A DNA stretch of 64,000 nt from Variovorax sp. DXTD-1 (GCF_003984625.1 NZ_RWKH01000014.1:1-64000), one strand, 5' to 3'. Shown: positions 25,602-34,240, counted from the first letter of the stretch. Made by a program: numbers and translations. The notes: generated by a model not told the origin, from the letters alone.

Positions 25602-26246
25602 TCAGTTTTTGCTGCTGCGCAGCATCGAAGGCCGCTGGTCGGCGCCGGCCCATTGCGGCCCTTCGAACCACGTGTCGCCGCCCAGGTAGGCACGCAGCAT
25701 CGCAAGCCCGTCGAAGCCCCAGAACAGGCGACCGTCCACCACATAGGCGGGCGTGCCGAACACGCCGGCCTGCAGTGCTTCGTCGGTGTTGCGCTTGAGC
25801 AGGGCCTTGTTCTCGTCGCTGTTCATGTCGCGCTTGAGCTGCAGTTGCGCAGCCAGCGCGGCCAGCCGCGTGGCATCCCCGGCCTCTTCTCCGCCGCGCC
25901 ACACGATGCGAAGGATCGTCTCGGCCGTGAGGCGGCTGATGCTGCCGTCCTCCGAAGTCGAGACCGCAAGCCGCAGGTGCGGGAGCGGGTTGTAGGGGTG
26001 CGACGCCGGCATCTCGATGTGGATGCCGTTCGCATGGCCGAGCCAGAGCACATGCCGGTAGGTCCAGGCACGCTTGGCTGGAATCTCCGCGGGGCCGAGC
26101 TGGCCGTGGTGCTTGAGCAGGGCGCCGAGCAGCACGGGTTTGTAGGCCACGCTGTAGCTCAGGCCTTCGAGCGCCTCTGGCAGGTGCTCGAACGCAAGGT
26201 GCGCGTAGGGCGAGATGAAGTCGAGATAAAAGTCGATGTGCTTCAT
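25602..26246 (-). CDS. 2-hydroxychromene-2-carboxylate isomerase/DsbA-family protein
   Basis: 214 aa. The thioredoxin-fold start MKHIDFYLDFISPYAHLA has Ser in the place of the DsbA cysteine pair, and VFGTPAYVVDGRLFWGFDGL is the cis-proline end, as in HCCA isomerase/kappa-class GST proteins. Such enzymes use glutathione for cis-trans isomerisation in aromatic degradation. Only the fold class is certain here. It is the last gene of the row that begins at the IclR regulator and overlaps the DUF1289 gene by four bases. Confidence 0.82.
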   Translation of the reverse strand: MKHIDFYLDFISPYAHLAFEHLPEALEGLSYSVAYKPVLLGALLKHHGQLGPAEIPAKRAWTYRHVLWLGHANGIHIEMPASHPYNPLPHLRLAVSTSEDGSISRLTAETILRIVWRGGEEAGDATRLAALAAQLQLKRDMNSDENKALLKRNTDEALQAGVFGTPAYVVDGRLFWGFDGLAMLRAYLGGDTWFEGPQWAGADQRPSMLRSSKN

Positions 26247-26509
26247 GCGTGCTTGTCTCCAAATGCCTCGGGGATGCGCCAGATGCCGGCGCGCGCCCGC
26301 AACTCTATGGCACGCCACACGCCGCGCCGCGCTGCGTCGTCCATCTTGCTCCAGGCCGCAATCTCGGAAATGGTGCGCAGGCACCCTTCGCAAAAGCCGC
26401 TCTGGCGGTCCATGCGGCAAACCGAGGTGCAAGGCGAAGGCGCATCGCCCGCCGAGCGCTGTACGGCGGTGGCGCGCTCGGCCAGCAGTTCCGCAGCGTC
26501 GAAGTTCAC
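26243..26509 (-). CDS. DUF1289 domain protein (YdhL-like, four conserved cysteines)
   Basis: 88 aa starting at GTG 26509. The C-terminal domain reads SPCTSVCRMDRQSGFCEGCLRT, then EIAAWSKM and RRxVW, which is the DUF1289 pattern of four Cys, probably a metal or Fe-S site. Its GTG overlaps the ybaK-like stop codon as GTGA, so translational coupling is likely. Function unknown in the family. Confidence 0.82.
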   Translation of the reverse strand: MNFDAAELLAERATAVQRSAGDAPSPCTSVCRMDRQSGFCEGCLRTISEIAAWSKMDDAARRGVWRAIELRARAGIWRIPEAFGDKHA

Positions 26510-26994
26510 ACCACGTCCGCCACCGGCGCACCGGTGAGCTTCTCGAGGTCTTGCGGGCGCAGTTGGAACACCGCATGCGGGTGCCCGGCCGCCGCCCATA
26601 TCTCCTCGAACCGGAACAGCTCGCGGTCGATCAGGACCACCGGCTTCGTCGCATGCCCTACCGGTGAGACCCCGCCGATGGTGAAGCCGGTGCGCGCCTT
26701 CACGAACTCTGCGTCGGCGCGGCCGGTCTTGCCGATGAGTGCGTCGACCTTCTTCTCGTCGACACGCTTGTCGCCCGAGGTGATGACCAGCACCGCCGCG
26801 TCGTCGCTCTTGCGCCGGAAGATGATGCTCTTGGCGATCTGCCCGACCAGGATGCCGAGCGCGTCGGCCGCCTGCTGCGCGGTGCGGCAGGCATCGTCGA
26901 GCATGCGCGGCGAATGAGGGTGGCCCGCGTCCTGCAGCACGCGCGAAACGCGCTGCACGCCTTCGGGCAGCGAATGAAGTTCAGCGCCGCACAT
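26506..26994 (-). CDS. YbaK/EbsC-family aminoacyl-tRNA deacylase
   Basis: 162 aa with the YbaK/ProX fold: QIAKSIIFR, the lysine-containing segments, and GGVSPVGH near the active site. The family hydrolyses mischarged tRNAs such as Cys-tRNA(Pro) in trans. It lies between the HMG-CoA lyase and DUF1289 genes and is coupled to the latter. Its role in this row of catabolic genes is not evident. Confidence 0.88.
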   Translation of the reverse strand: MCGAELHSLPEGVQRVSRVLQDAGHPHSPRMLDDACRTAQQAADALGILVGQIAKSIIFRRKSDDAAVLVITSGDKRVDEKKVDALIGKTGRADAEFVKARTGFTIGGVSPVGHATKPVVLIDRELFRFEEIWAAAGHPHAVFQLRPQDLEKLTGAPVADVV

Positions 26995-27025
26995 CAGATG
27001 GCCTCCACGCTTTTAGTTGCTCTCA

Positions 27026-27946
27026 TCAACCGGCCCTCTTGGTACGTATCGCCTTCGACGCCCGCGAATTCGGTTCGCGCCCCAGCGCCTCGCTGATGTA
27101 CACGCCCGCGTCGATCAGCTTGTCCAGTTCGATGCCGGTCTCGATGCCCATGCCGTGCAGCATGTACACCACGTCTTCGGTCGCCACGTTGCCCGTCGCA
27201 CCCTTGGCGTAGGGGCAGCCGCCCAGCCCGGCGGAGGACGACTGGAAGTTCCAGACTCCCAGCTCCAGCGAGGCCAGCGTGTTGACCAGCGCCTGGCCAT
27301 AGGTGTCGTGGAAGTGGCCCGAGATGTGGTCCACGCCGAAATGCGCCAGCGTGGCCTCGATGGCAGCCCGCACCTTGCGCGGCGTGCCCACGCCGATGGT
27401 GTCGGCCACGTCCACGCGCTGCACGCCGATGTCCTTCATCAGCTTCGCCAGCATGCCCACGCGCTCGGGGGCAACCTCGCCTTCGTACGGGCAGCCCACC
27501 GTGCACGACATGGCGCCGCGCACGTCGATGCCCTTCTCGCGAGCCGCGGCCACCACCGGCGCAAAACGCTCGATGCTCTCGGCAATCGAGCAGTTGATGT
27601 TCTTCTGGCTGAAGGCCTCGCTCGCGGCGCCGAACACCACGATCTCGTCGGGCCACTCTTCGCGCGGCGCGGCAATGGCGGCCTCGAAGCCCTTCATATT
27701 GGGCGTGAGCACCGAGTAGCGCACGCCCGGTTTGCGCTTTATGCCATGCATCACCTCGGCGTTGTCGGCCATCTGCGGCACCCACTTGGGGCTCACGAAG
27801 CTCGTGACCTCGATCTCCTTCAGGCCGGCGTCCTGCAGGCGATGCACGAGCCCGATCTTGACTTCAGCCGAGACCGGCTGCTTCTCGTTCTGCAGTCCGT
27901 CGCGCGGACCGACGTCGACGATCTTGACCTTGGCGGGGAGTTTCAT
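27026..27946 (-). CDS. mvaB: hydroxymethylglutaryl-CoA lyase
   Basis: 306 aa TIM barrel. VDVGPRDGLQNE, SGHFHDTYGQAL (metal-binding His) and the glycine-rich loop GGCPYAKGATGN identify HMG-CoA lyase, which splits HMG-CoA to acetoacetate and acetyl-CoA. This is the last step of leucine breakdown, and no other copy lies with the liu cluster at 34-43 kb. The ATG at 27946 fits the family. A 148-base gap upstream contains a pair of direct repeats also found before the liuA gene, so it may have its own promoter inside the IclR-headed row. Confidence 0.94.
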   Translation of the reverse strand: MKLPAKVKIVDVGPRDGLQNEKQPVSAEVKIGLVHRLQDAGLKEIEVTSFVSPKWVPQMADNAEVMHGIKRKPGVRYSVLTPNMKGFEAAIAAPREEWPDEIVVFGAASEAFSQKNINCSIAESIERFAPVVAAAREKGIDVRGAMSCTVGCPYEGEVAPERVGMLAKLMKDIGVQRVDVADTIGVGTPRKVRAAIEATLAHFGVDHISGHFHDTYGQALVNTLASLELGVWNFQSSSAGLGGCPYAKGATGNVATEDVVYMLHGMGIETGIELDKLIDAGVYISEALGREPNSRASKAIRTKRAG

Positions 27947-28042
27947 GGCGTGTCTCTGGAGTTCGCAGGAAGAAGAAAAATAGGCCGTCCGTCGATTGTC
28001 GGCCACCTGCGTCCGCCGTGCTCGGCCGGGCTGTTGCGCGGG

Positions 28043-28079
28043 GTTGCAATGCCCGCCACCGGCGTTGCAAATCGCGCCA
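28043..28079 (-). promoter_or_regulatory. tandem 16-bp direct repeats, proposed AraC-type operator of mvaB
   Basis: GTTGCAATGCCCGCCA (28043-28058) and GTTGCAAATCGCGCCA (28064-28079) share 13 of 16 bases and start exactly 21 bases apart, two helical turns. The second differs by one base from the repeat at 42887-42902 before liuA/araC. The pair ends 96 bases before the mvaB ATG. AraC-family dimers typically bind such spaced direct repeats. Confidence 0.65.
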
Positions 28080-28094
28080 GCGCAGCAACATCGC

Positions 28095-29264
28095 TCAATA
28101 CGACTTGGGCAGGCCGAGCGCCTTTTCCGCGATGAAGTTCAGGATCATCTGCGGGCTCACCGGCGCAATGCGCGGAATGTAGCTCTCGCGCAGCAGCCGC
28201 TCGACATGGTATTCCTTCGCATAGCCCATGCCGCCCAATGTGAGGACGGCGTTCTGGCAGGCATCGTGCGCCGCTTCGGCCGCCAGGTACTTGGCGGCAT
28301 TGGCCTCGATGCCGCAGGGCTCGCCCGCGTCGTACAGCGTGGCGGCCTTGAACACCATCAGGTCGGCGGCCTCGAGGTTGGCCCAGGCGCGCGCGAGCGG
28401 ATGCGCCACGCCCTGGTTCTGGCCGATGGGCCGGCCGAACACGACGCGCTCCTGAGCGTACTGCGAGGCGATGCGCAATGCGGCGCGGCCAATGCCGATG
28501 GCCTCGGCCGCAATCAGGATGCGCTCGGGGTTGAGCCCGTGCAGGATGTACTCGAAGCCGCGGCCTTCCTCGCCGATGCGGTCTTCTTCCGGCACTTCGA
28601 GCCCGTCGATGAAGAGCATGTTCGAGTCGACCGCCGCGCGTCCGAGCTTGTGTATCTCGCGCACCTCGACCTTGCTGCGGTCGAGCGGCGTGTAGAACAG
28701 CGTGAGGCCTTGCGTGGGCTTCTTCACCTGGTCGACGGGCGTGGTGCGCGTGAGGATCAGCATGCGATCGGCCACCTGGGCGGTCGATATCCAGATCTTT
28801 CGGCCGTGCAGCAGATAGCTGCCGTTGGGCTGGCGCACCGCCTGCGTCTTGAGGCTGGTGGTGTCGAGCCCCGCGTCGGGCTCGGTCACGGCGAAGCAGG
28901 CCTTCTCGGTGCCGGCGATCAGCGGCGGCAAGAAGCGCTGGCGCTGCGCCTCGCTGCCGAACACCACCACGGGGTTGAGTCCGAAGATGTTCATGTGCAC
29001 GGACGACGCCCCCGACATGCCCGCACCCGACGCGCTGATGGCGCGCATCATCAGCGCGGCTTCGGTAATGCCGAGGCCCGCGCCGCCCTGCGCCTCGGGC
29101 ATGGCGATGCCGAGCCAACCGCTGTCGGCGACAGCGCGATGGAACTCGTGCGGGAACGCGGCCCGGTCGTCGTGGTCGCGCCAGTAGTCGGCGGGAAAGT
29201 CTTCGCAGAGGCGCTCGATGGCCGCCACCAGCGAGCGCTGGTCTTCGTTCAGGGAAAAGTTCAT
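28095..29264 (-). CDS. acyl-CoA dehydrogenase
   Basis: 389 aa flavoenzyme: CFAVTEPDAGLDTT, ISTAQVADRMLI and FGRPIGQNQG mark the acyl-CoA dehydrogenase fold. The usual C-terminal YEGT catalytic motif is replaced by IAPVSPQMI, while a Glu in LNPERILIAAEA sits where isovaleryl-CoA dehydrogenase keeps its base. It introduces a C2-C3 double bond in an acyl-CoA. ATG at 29264 overlaps the stop of the CoA-transferase gene (ATGA), which suggests that the transferase makes its substrate. The true acyl group is unknown. Confidence 0.9.
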   Translation of the reverse strand: MNFSLNEDQRSLVAAIERLCEDFPADYWRDHDDRAAFPHEFHRAVADSGWLGIAMPEAQGGAGLGITEAALMMRAISASGAGMSGASSVHMNIFGLNPVVVFGSEAQRQRFLPPLIAGTEKACFAVTEPDAGLDTTSLKTQAVRQPNGSYLLHGRKIWISTAQVADRMLILTRTTPVDQVKKPTQGLTLFYTPLDRSKVEVREIHKLGRAAVDSNMLFIDGLEVPEEDRIGEEGRGFEYILHGLNPERILIAAEAIGIGRAALRIASQYAQERVVFGRPIGQNQGVAHPLARAWANLEAADLMVFKAATLYDAGEPCGIEANAAKYLAAEAAHDACQNAVLTLGGMGYAKEYHVERLLRESYIPRIAPVSPQMILNFIAEKALGLPKSY

Positions 29265-30484
29265 TCGCTGTCCTTCGTGGGTTCCGGCTGCAGCGTGACG
29301 CCGCGCGCGAGCATCCGGTCGATCTCTTCGCTTGCATAGCCGGCTTCGCGCAGCAGCTCGACACTCTGTTCGCCGATGCGCGGCGCTGGCCGGCGAATGG
29401 CGGCGGGCGTGGCGCTGTAGCGGCCGACCGGCGCGAGCGTGCGGATGCGGCCCTCGCTCGGATGGTCGAGTTCCGGAAAGAAACCGACTGCGCGCAGGTG
29501 CGGGTCGTCCAGCAGGCTCTCGGTGCTGTGCAGGCGCGCGACCGGGATGTCGGCTGCTCCGAGCACCACCATCCATTCGTCGCTGCCACGCGTGGCCATC
29601 ACCTCGGCCACGAACGCGTAGACCGCACCGATATTTGCCGCGCGCGCCGTGTGCGTGCCGAACATCGGCGAGTCGCGCAGCTCGGGCCGGCCGATCACAT
29701 CGAAGAAGGCCTGCCAGTGCTTGTCGTTGTAGATCAGCACGCTCAGGTAGCCATCGGCCGTGGCGTAGGGCTTGCGGTGCGGCGCGAGCAGGCGCGCATA
29801 GCCGGTCGGGCCGAGCGGCGGCTCGAAGCTGTGGCCGCCCAGATGGTCGCCCATCACGAACTGCGAGAGCGCCTCGAACATCGGCACTTCCACCGCCTGG
29901 CCCTGGCCGGTGCGCTGCGCATGCAGCACGGCAGCCAGCAGCGCGATGGCTGCCTGCAGGCCCACGGCGCGGTCGGCCAGCGTGACCGGGGCGTAGCGTG
30001 GTGCGCCGCCGCTTTGCTGCGCAAAGAGCGAGGCAACGCCGGCCGCGCCCTGGATCAGGTCGTCGTACGCGGGCTTGCCGGCATACGGGCCTTCTTCGCC
30101 GTAGCCGAACGCGCCGAGATAGACGATCTTCGGATTGGCCGCAGCCACCGCTTCGTAGCCGAGCCCGAGCCGCGCCATCGCCTGCGGCCGTGTGTTGTAG
30201 ATGAGCGCATCGCAACCCGCCGCGAGCCGCAGGCAGGCCTCGCGGCCTTCGGGCTGCTTGAGGTCGAGCACGATCGAGCGCTTGTTGCGGTTGAGGTGCA
30301 GCGCCATCGCGCCCATGCCGGCGTGGCGCATCGGGCCGACCGCGCGCAGGTTGTCGCCTGAGGGCGGCTCGACCTTGACGATGTCCGCGCCCAGGTCGCC
30401 GAGCGTCTGCGTGGCGTACGGCCCCATCACCACCGCCGTGAGGTCGAGGATGCGGATGCCGTCGAGAGGTCCCGTGGTGTTCAT
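29261..30484 (-). CDS. CaiB/BaiF family (class III) CoA-transferase
   Basis: 407 aa. LTAVVMGPYATQTLGDLGADIVKVE and NRNKRSIVLDLK are the standard N-terminal blocks, and Asp in PAYDDLIQGAAG is the expected catalytic residue. It moves CoA between carboxylates through an enzyme-bound anhydride. It overlaps the dehydrogenase gene by four bases and follows a Bug receptor gene, so it likely activates an imported carboxylate. Substrate unknown. Confidence 0.92.
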   Translation of the reverse strand: MNTTGPLDGIRILDLTAVVMGPYATQTLGDLGADIVKVEPPSGDNLRAVGPMRHAGMGAMALHLNRNKRSIVLDLKQPEGREACLRLAAGCDALIYNTRPQAMARLGLGYEAVAAANPKIVYLGAFGYGEEGPYAGKPAYDDLIQGAAGVASLFAQQSGGAPRYAPVTLADRAVGLQAAIALLAAVLHAQRTGQGQAVEVPMFEALSQFVMGDHLGGHSFEPPLGPTGYARLLAPHRKPYATADGYLSVLIYNDKHWQAFFDVIGRPELRDSPMFGTHTARAANIGAVYAFVAEVMATRGSDEWMVVLGAADIPVARLHSTESLLDDPHLRAVGFFPELDHPSEGRIRTLAPVGRYSATPAAIRRPAPRIGEQSVELLREAGYASEEIDRMLARGVTLQPEPTKDSE

Positions 30485-30491
30485 GTCTTTG

Positions 30492-30592
30492 CTCCTTCCC
30501 CTTCCGGGGGAAGGTTGGGATGGGGGCAGGCAGAGCGCTCGATGGATGTGCCGCGTGCCCCCACCCCTGCCCTCTCCCAGCGGGGTAGGGAG
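30492..30592. repeat. dispersed GC-rich repeat, copy B
   Basis: About 101 bases between the Bug receptor and CoA-transferase genes. It starts GCTCCTTCCCC-TTCC-GGGGGAAGG, goes on TTGGGATGGGGGC, has a variable centre, and closes GTGCCCCCACCCCTGCCCT and CCCAGCGGGGTAGGGAG. The ends and the GGGGGC/GCCCCC arms can pair. It fills nearly the whole intergenic gap. Confidence 0.85.
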
Positions 30593-30605
30593 AAATACAG
30601 ATTGC

Positions 30606-31616
30606 TCATTCGGGTTGAATGCCGGCGGCCTGGATCAGCTTCTTCCACTTGCCCAACTCGGACACAGTGAACGCCCCCAACTCCTCCGGCGTGCTGCCGA
30701 ACGCATCGAAGCCCAGCTTCGCGACGCGTTCGCGGAACACCGCGCCGTTCGCCATCTCCGCCAGCGCCTTGTTGAGCTTCAGCACAATGTCGCGCGGCGT
30801 TCCGGCCGGCGCGAACACGCCGTTCCACGAGGTGATGTCGAAGCCCTTGAGCTCGGGCGTGTCGGCCAGCGGCGGCAGCTCCGGGAAGAGCTTGGTGCGC
30901 TCCTGCGTCGTGACCGCAATCGCGCGCATCTTGCCGGCCTTCACCGTGGCAAGCCCCGCGGCAAGGTCCACCACCATCATCGACACCTGCCCGCCGATCA
31001 GGTCGGCGATGGCGGGCGGCGTGCTCTTGTAGGGCACGTGCAGCATCGGCACGCCGCTCATGCGCGACAACGTGGCGCCGCTCACGATGCCGGTGCTGTT
31101 GCCGCTCGCATAGGTCAGCTTGCCCGGGTTGGCCCGACCCCAGGCCAGCAGCTCGGCCACGCTTTTCACCGGCAGGTCGTTGTTGACCACCAGCATGAAC
31201 GGCAGGTTGCCCATGCGGCTCACGGGCGCGAAGTCCTTCACCGGGTCATAGGGCAGCGACTTCATCAGGCTCGGGTTGGCCGAGTGCGTGGTGTTGGTCG
31301 TCATGAAGAGCGTGTAGCCGTCGGGCGGCGCCTTGGCCACGAACTCGGCGGCAATCACGCCGTTGGCGCCCGCGCGGTTGTCGACGATGACCGAGGTCTT
31401 CAGTGCCTCGCCCAGCATCTGCGCAGTGATGCGCGCCACCGCGTCGGTGCCGCTGCCGGCCGCGAAGGGCACGATCAGCTTGATGGGCTGCTTCGGATAG
31501 CCCTCTTGTGCAAGGGCCCACGGCACCGCGCCGGCCAGGCCCGCTGCGGCACTGATGGAAATGAAACGGCGGCGGCTTGCCACCGCGACTGTTTCTGTCG
31601 CGTTCTTCGTCTGCAT
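30606..31616 (-). CDS. Bug-type tripartite tricarboxylate transporter receptor
   Basis: 336 aa. The N-terminus has SRRRFIS followed by a hydrophobic stretch and WALAQEGYP, which could be a Tat signal rather than Sec. The mature part has VPFAAGSGTDAVAR, VDNRAGANG and GKLTYASGNS, as in Bug receptors. It probably delivers the carboxylate used by the CoA-transferase encoded downstream. No membrane subunits are adjacent. Confidence 0.88.
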   Translation of the reverse strand: MQTKNATETVAVASRRRFISISAAAGLAGAVPWALAQEGYPKQPIKLIVPFAAGSGTDAVARITAQMLGEALKTSVIVDNRAGANGVIAAEFVAKAPPDGYTLFMTTNTTHSANPSLMKSLPYDPVKDFAPVSRMGNLPFMLVVNNDLPVKSVAELLAWGRANPGKLTYASGNSTGIVSGATLSRMSGVPMLHVPYKSTPPAIADLIGGQVSMMVVDLAAGLATVKAGKMRAIAVTTQERTKLFPELPPLADTPELKGFDITSWNGVFAPAGTPRDIVLKLNKALAEMANGAVFRERVAKLGFDAFGSTPEELGAFTVSELGKWKKLIQAAGIQPE

Positions 31617-31642
31617 GGTTTTTGTCTCCGGGTGGTTGTCGT

Positions 31643-32026
31643 TCAGGGCCGGATCACGCGCTCCGGCGACTCTTCATACGGCGGGCTGTAGATGACCAGC
31701 ACGCGCACCGGCTCGTCGCTCACCACCGTGAAGGTGTGCATTGCATCTGCCGGAAAAAAGCAGCTGTCGCCGGGGTGCAGCTCCTGCCGTTGGCCGTCGA
31801 CCTCGGCGACCGCACGGCCTTCGAGCATGTAGCAGACCTGCTCGATGCCGGGGTGGGCGTGGGGCAGCGCGCCCTTGCCTTTCTGGATATGCCCCACCAG
31901 CACCTCGAGCTGCTTCGCGCCGACGGTCTCGGGGCCGATGAGCCGCTTGTTGAGCGTGCCGGTGTGGTTGGCCGGGTGGTAGCCGGCAATCTCGCTTTCG
32001 CGGACGAAGTAGCGTGGGGAGGTCAT
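31643..32026 (-). CDS. cupin domain protein
   Basis: 127 aa. One cupin barrel with LPHAHPGIEQVCYMLEGRAVAEVDG (metal His/His/Glu motif 1) and PGDSCFFPADAMHTF (motif 2). It may be a small metal enzyme or a sensor-type protein. Its ATG at 32026 lies seven bases after the IclR regulator stop. Exact function unknown. Confidence 0.85.
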   Translation of the reverse strand: MTSPRYFVRESEIAGYHPANHTGTLNKRLIGPETVGAKQLEVLVGHIQKGKGALPHAHPGIEQVCYMLEGRAVAEVDGQRQELHPGDSCFFPADAMHTFTVVSDEPVRVLVIYSPPYEESPERVIRP

Positions 32027-32033
32027 TGGTTTT

Positions 32034-32771
32034 TCAGCCTTTGTGTTCGATGGCCAGGCAGGCGGCGCGCAGCATGGCGGCCACGTCGTCGATGCGGGGC
32101 TCCAGCCGGTAGCGTGGGCCCGCCACCGAGATGGCGTAGGCCTCGCCGCCGATGCGCAGCGGCCATGCAAGGCCGACCAGATCGGGAATGCTTTCGCCGA
32201 GGTTGCCGTACCAGCCGCGTACGGGCGAGCGTTCGAGCTCCTGTTCGATGGCTTCGGCGGTGATCAGCGTGGCGTCGGTCAGCGGCGCCAGCCGGGTGGC
32301 TTCGAGCAGCTTGCGGCGCGCCTCGGGCGCGAGCGTGGACAGCAGCGCGCGGCCCATCGAGTTGGCATAGGCCGGGCGGGTTTCGCCCGACTCGGCGGAG
32401 TAGCGAATGCTCTGCGGCGCGCTCAGCACTTCGAGGTAGACGACCGTGTTCGGGTCGCGGAACCTGCCGAACAGCACGGTTTCGCGCGCGCCGTCGCGCA
32501 GCTCTTCGAGGGCGGGCCGCACGCGGTCGAGCACCGGGTCGTGCGCCGCGATGATCTGCGCCATGGCGAGCAGCCGGCCGGTCGGGTAGTAGCCCTGGCG
32601 GCGGCCGGTTTCGTACATGTAGCCCTGCTCTTCGAGCGTGCGGATGAGCCCGAGGCAGCTGGACACGGGCATTTCGAGCAGGCGCGCCATTTCGGACAGC
32701 GCCAGCGGCTGCTTCTCCCGGGCGAAGAGCTCGACGATCTCGATCACGCGAAAAGCAGTTTTCACAACCAT
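32034..32771 (-). CDS. IclR-family transcriptional regulator
   Basis: 245 aa. An N-terminal winged helix (LSEMARLLEMPVSSCLGLIRTLEEQGY) precedes the IclR effector domain (YANSMGRALLSTL, LPxxG region). IclR proteins sense small acids and control catabolic operons. As first gene of the row down to 25.6 kb it probably controls itself and the cupin, receptor, CoA-transferase and dehydrogenase genes. A partial palindrome lies eight bases upstream of its ATG. Confidence 0.9.
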   Translation of the reverse strand: MVVKTAFRVIEIVELFAREKQPLALSEMARLLEMPVSSCLGLIRTLEEQGYMYETGRRQGYYPTGRLLAMAQIIAAHDPVLDRVRPALEELRDGARETVLFGRFRDPNTVVYLEVLSAPQSIRYSAESGETRPAYANSMGRALLSTLAPEARRKLLEATRLAPLTDATLITAEAIEQELERSPVRGWYGNLGESIPDLVGLAWPLRIGGEAYAISVAGPRYRLEPRIDDVAAMLRAACLAIEHKG

Positions 32772-32778
32772 GAAGGAA

Positions 32779-32796
32779 TTTTCGCGTATGTGAAAA
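32779..32796 (-). promoter_or_regulatory. possible IclR operator
   Basis: TTTTCGCGTATGTGAAAA is palindromic at 14 of 18 positions and lies just before the IclR start codon, in an AT-rich patch unlike the surrounding DNA. A regulator bound here would block its own transcription or translation start. Inferred from position only. Confidence 0.45.
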
Positions 32797-32869
32797 ACTA
32801 AAGCGTCAGGGTTTGCCCCTTGCTGCGCCTCCTTTCAGCGTAATCGTCGGTAACGCATGCCGTTCGTTG

Positions 32870-33790
32870 TCAGTAGCCCCGGACCGGGTCGACCACACCG
32901 CTGACCGGCAGGCCCTGCTCCATGGCCCGGATCTTTCCGGCGATCTGGGCGATGGACTCCTCGCGCAGCGTGCGCGCCGAGCCGTGCGGCGTCACCGTGA
33001 TCTTCGGATGGCGCCAGAAGGCGTGGTCGGCCGGCAGCGGCTCGACCTGGAACACGTCGAGCGTGGCGCCCGCCAGCTGGCCCGCATCGAGCATCGGGAT
33101 CAGGTCGTCTTCGACCAGGTGCGCGCCGCGCGCAATGCTGATGAGATAGCCGCCCGGCCGCAGCTTGCCGAGCGTGTTGCGGTTGAGAATGCCGCGCGTG
33201 GCATCGGTCAGCGGCAGCAGGTTGACCAGCACGCGTGTGGACGACAGGAACTCGTCGAACTGCGCCTCGCCGCTGAACACCTTCACGCCGTCGATGGCCT
33301 TGGGCGAACGGCTCCAGCCCAGCACCGGAAACTCGAACTGCGCCACGGCCTTGGCAACCCTCTCACCCAGCACGCCCAGGCCCATGATGCCGACCGGAAA
33401 ATCGCGCCGCAGCCGCGGCTTGCGGTAGCTCCAGCGTCCTTCGCGCGCATCGGCTTCATACACGTCGAATTCGCGGAAGTGCCGGATCAGCGTGTGGCAC
33501 ACGTACTCGGCCATCTGCACCGACATGCCGGCATCGTCGAGCCGCACGATGCGCGTCTGCGGCGGCACCTTCAGCTTGAGCAGCGCATCCACGCCCGCGC
33601 CGATGTTGAAGAGGCCATGGAGTTGGGGTTGTTCGTCGAGCAGTTGCTGCGACGGCGCCCACACCACGGCATGGTCGGCCTGGGCGGCACCCGGCTGCCA
33701 GGTCTCGATCTGCGCTCCGGGCAACTCGGCCTTGAGGCCTTCGATCCACGGGTCGGGGCGGTTGTCGGTGAGAGAGACGATGATTTTCAT
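32870..33790 (-). CDS. D-isomer-specific 2-hydroxyacid dehydrogenase (glyoxylate/hydroxypyruvate reductase A-like)
   Basis: 306 aa. GIMGLGVLGERVA is the NAD(P) site; the conserved ISIARGAHLVEDDL, a Glu in VEPLP and PHGSA (in place of PHxA) complete the catalytic set. It fits GhrA, which reduces glyoxylate and hydroxypyruvate with NADPH in the cytoplasm. It is a single gene, divergent from the small EthD-like gene. Confidence 0.88.
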   Translation of the reverse strand: MKIIVSLTDNRPDPWIEGLKAELPGAQIETWQPGAAQADHAVVWAPSQQLLDEQPQLHGLFNIGAGVDALLKLKVPPQTRIVRLDDAGMSVQMAEYVCHTLIRHFREFDVYEADAREGRWSYRKPRLRRDFPVGIMGLGVLGERVAKAVAQFEFPVLGWSRSPKAIDGVKVFSGEAQFDEFLSSTRVLVNLLPLTDATRGILNRNTLGKLRPGGYLISIARGAHLVEDDLIPMLDAGQLAGATLDVFQVEPLPADHAFWRHPKITVTPHGSARTLREESIAQIAGKIRAMEQGLPVSGVVDPVRGY

Positions 33791-33925
33791 GGCTCAATCT
33801 TAGAGGGGCCGTCAGAGGGGCCGCCTTGCCGGGGCCATGACCATTGGCCGCTTGTGGCGCCCCAGGGCTTCTTCTATGCTGGTGCGCGACCGCCGAAGAC
33901 ATCGAAACACCAGGAGACCGAAGCA

Positions 33926-34240
33926 ATGATCAAAGTCAGCGTGATGTACCCCTACACCGAGGGCGCCCGATTCGACCACGCCTACTACCGCGACACGCAC
34001 ATGCCGCTTCTGAAGGCCCGCATGGGAGACGCCTGCAAGTCGTACACCATCGACAAAGGGTTGGCCGGCGGCGCACCCGGTACGCCGCCGACCTATGTCG
34101 GCATGTGCCATGTGTTCTGCGAATCGACCGAAGCTTTTCAGGCCGCCTTCGGCCCGCACGCCAAGGAAATCCTCGGCGACATCAGGAACTACACCGACAT
34201 CGCGCCGGTGATGCAGATCAGCGAAGTAGTGGTGGGCTGA
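33926..34240 (+). CDS. EthD family protein
   Basis: 104 aa ferredoxin-like fold: MIKVSVMYPYTEGARFDHAYYRDTHMPL is the EthD start. Family members are small dimeric proteins linked to ether or polyketide degradation, mostly of unknown activity. CAGGAG lies nine bases before the ATG. Its stop is one base from the stop of the convergent carboxylase gene. Confidence 0.82.
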   Translation: MIKVSVMYPYTEGARFDHAYYRDTHMPLLKARMGDACKSYTIDKGLAGGAPGTPPTYVGMCHVFCESTEAFQAAFGPHAKEILGDIRNYTDIAPVMQISEVVVG

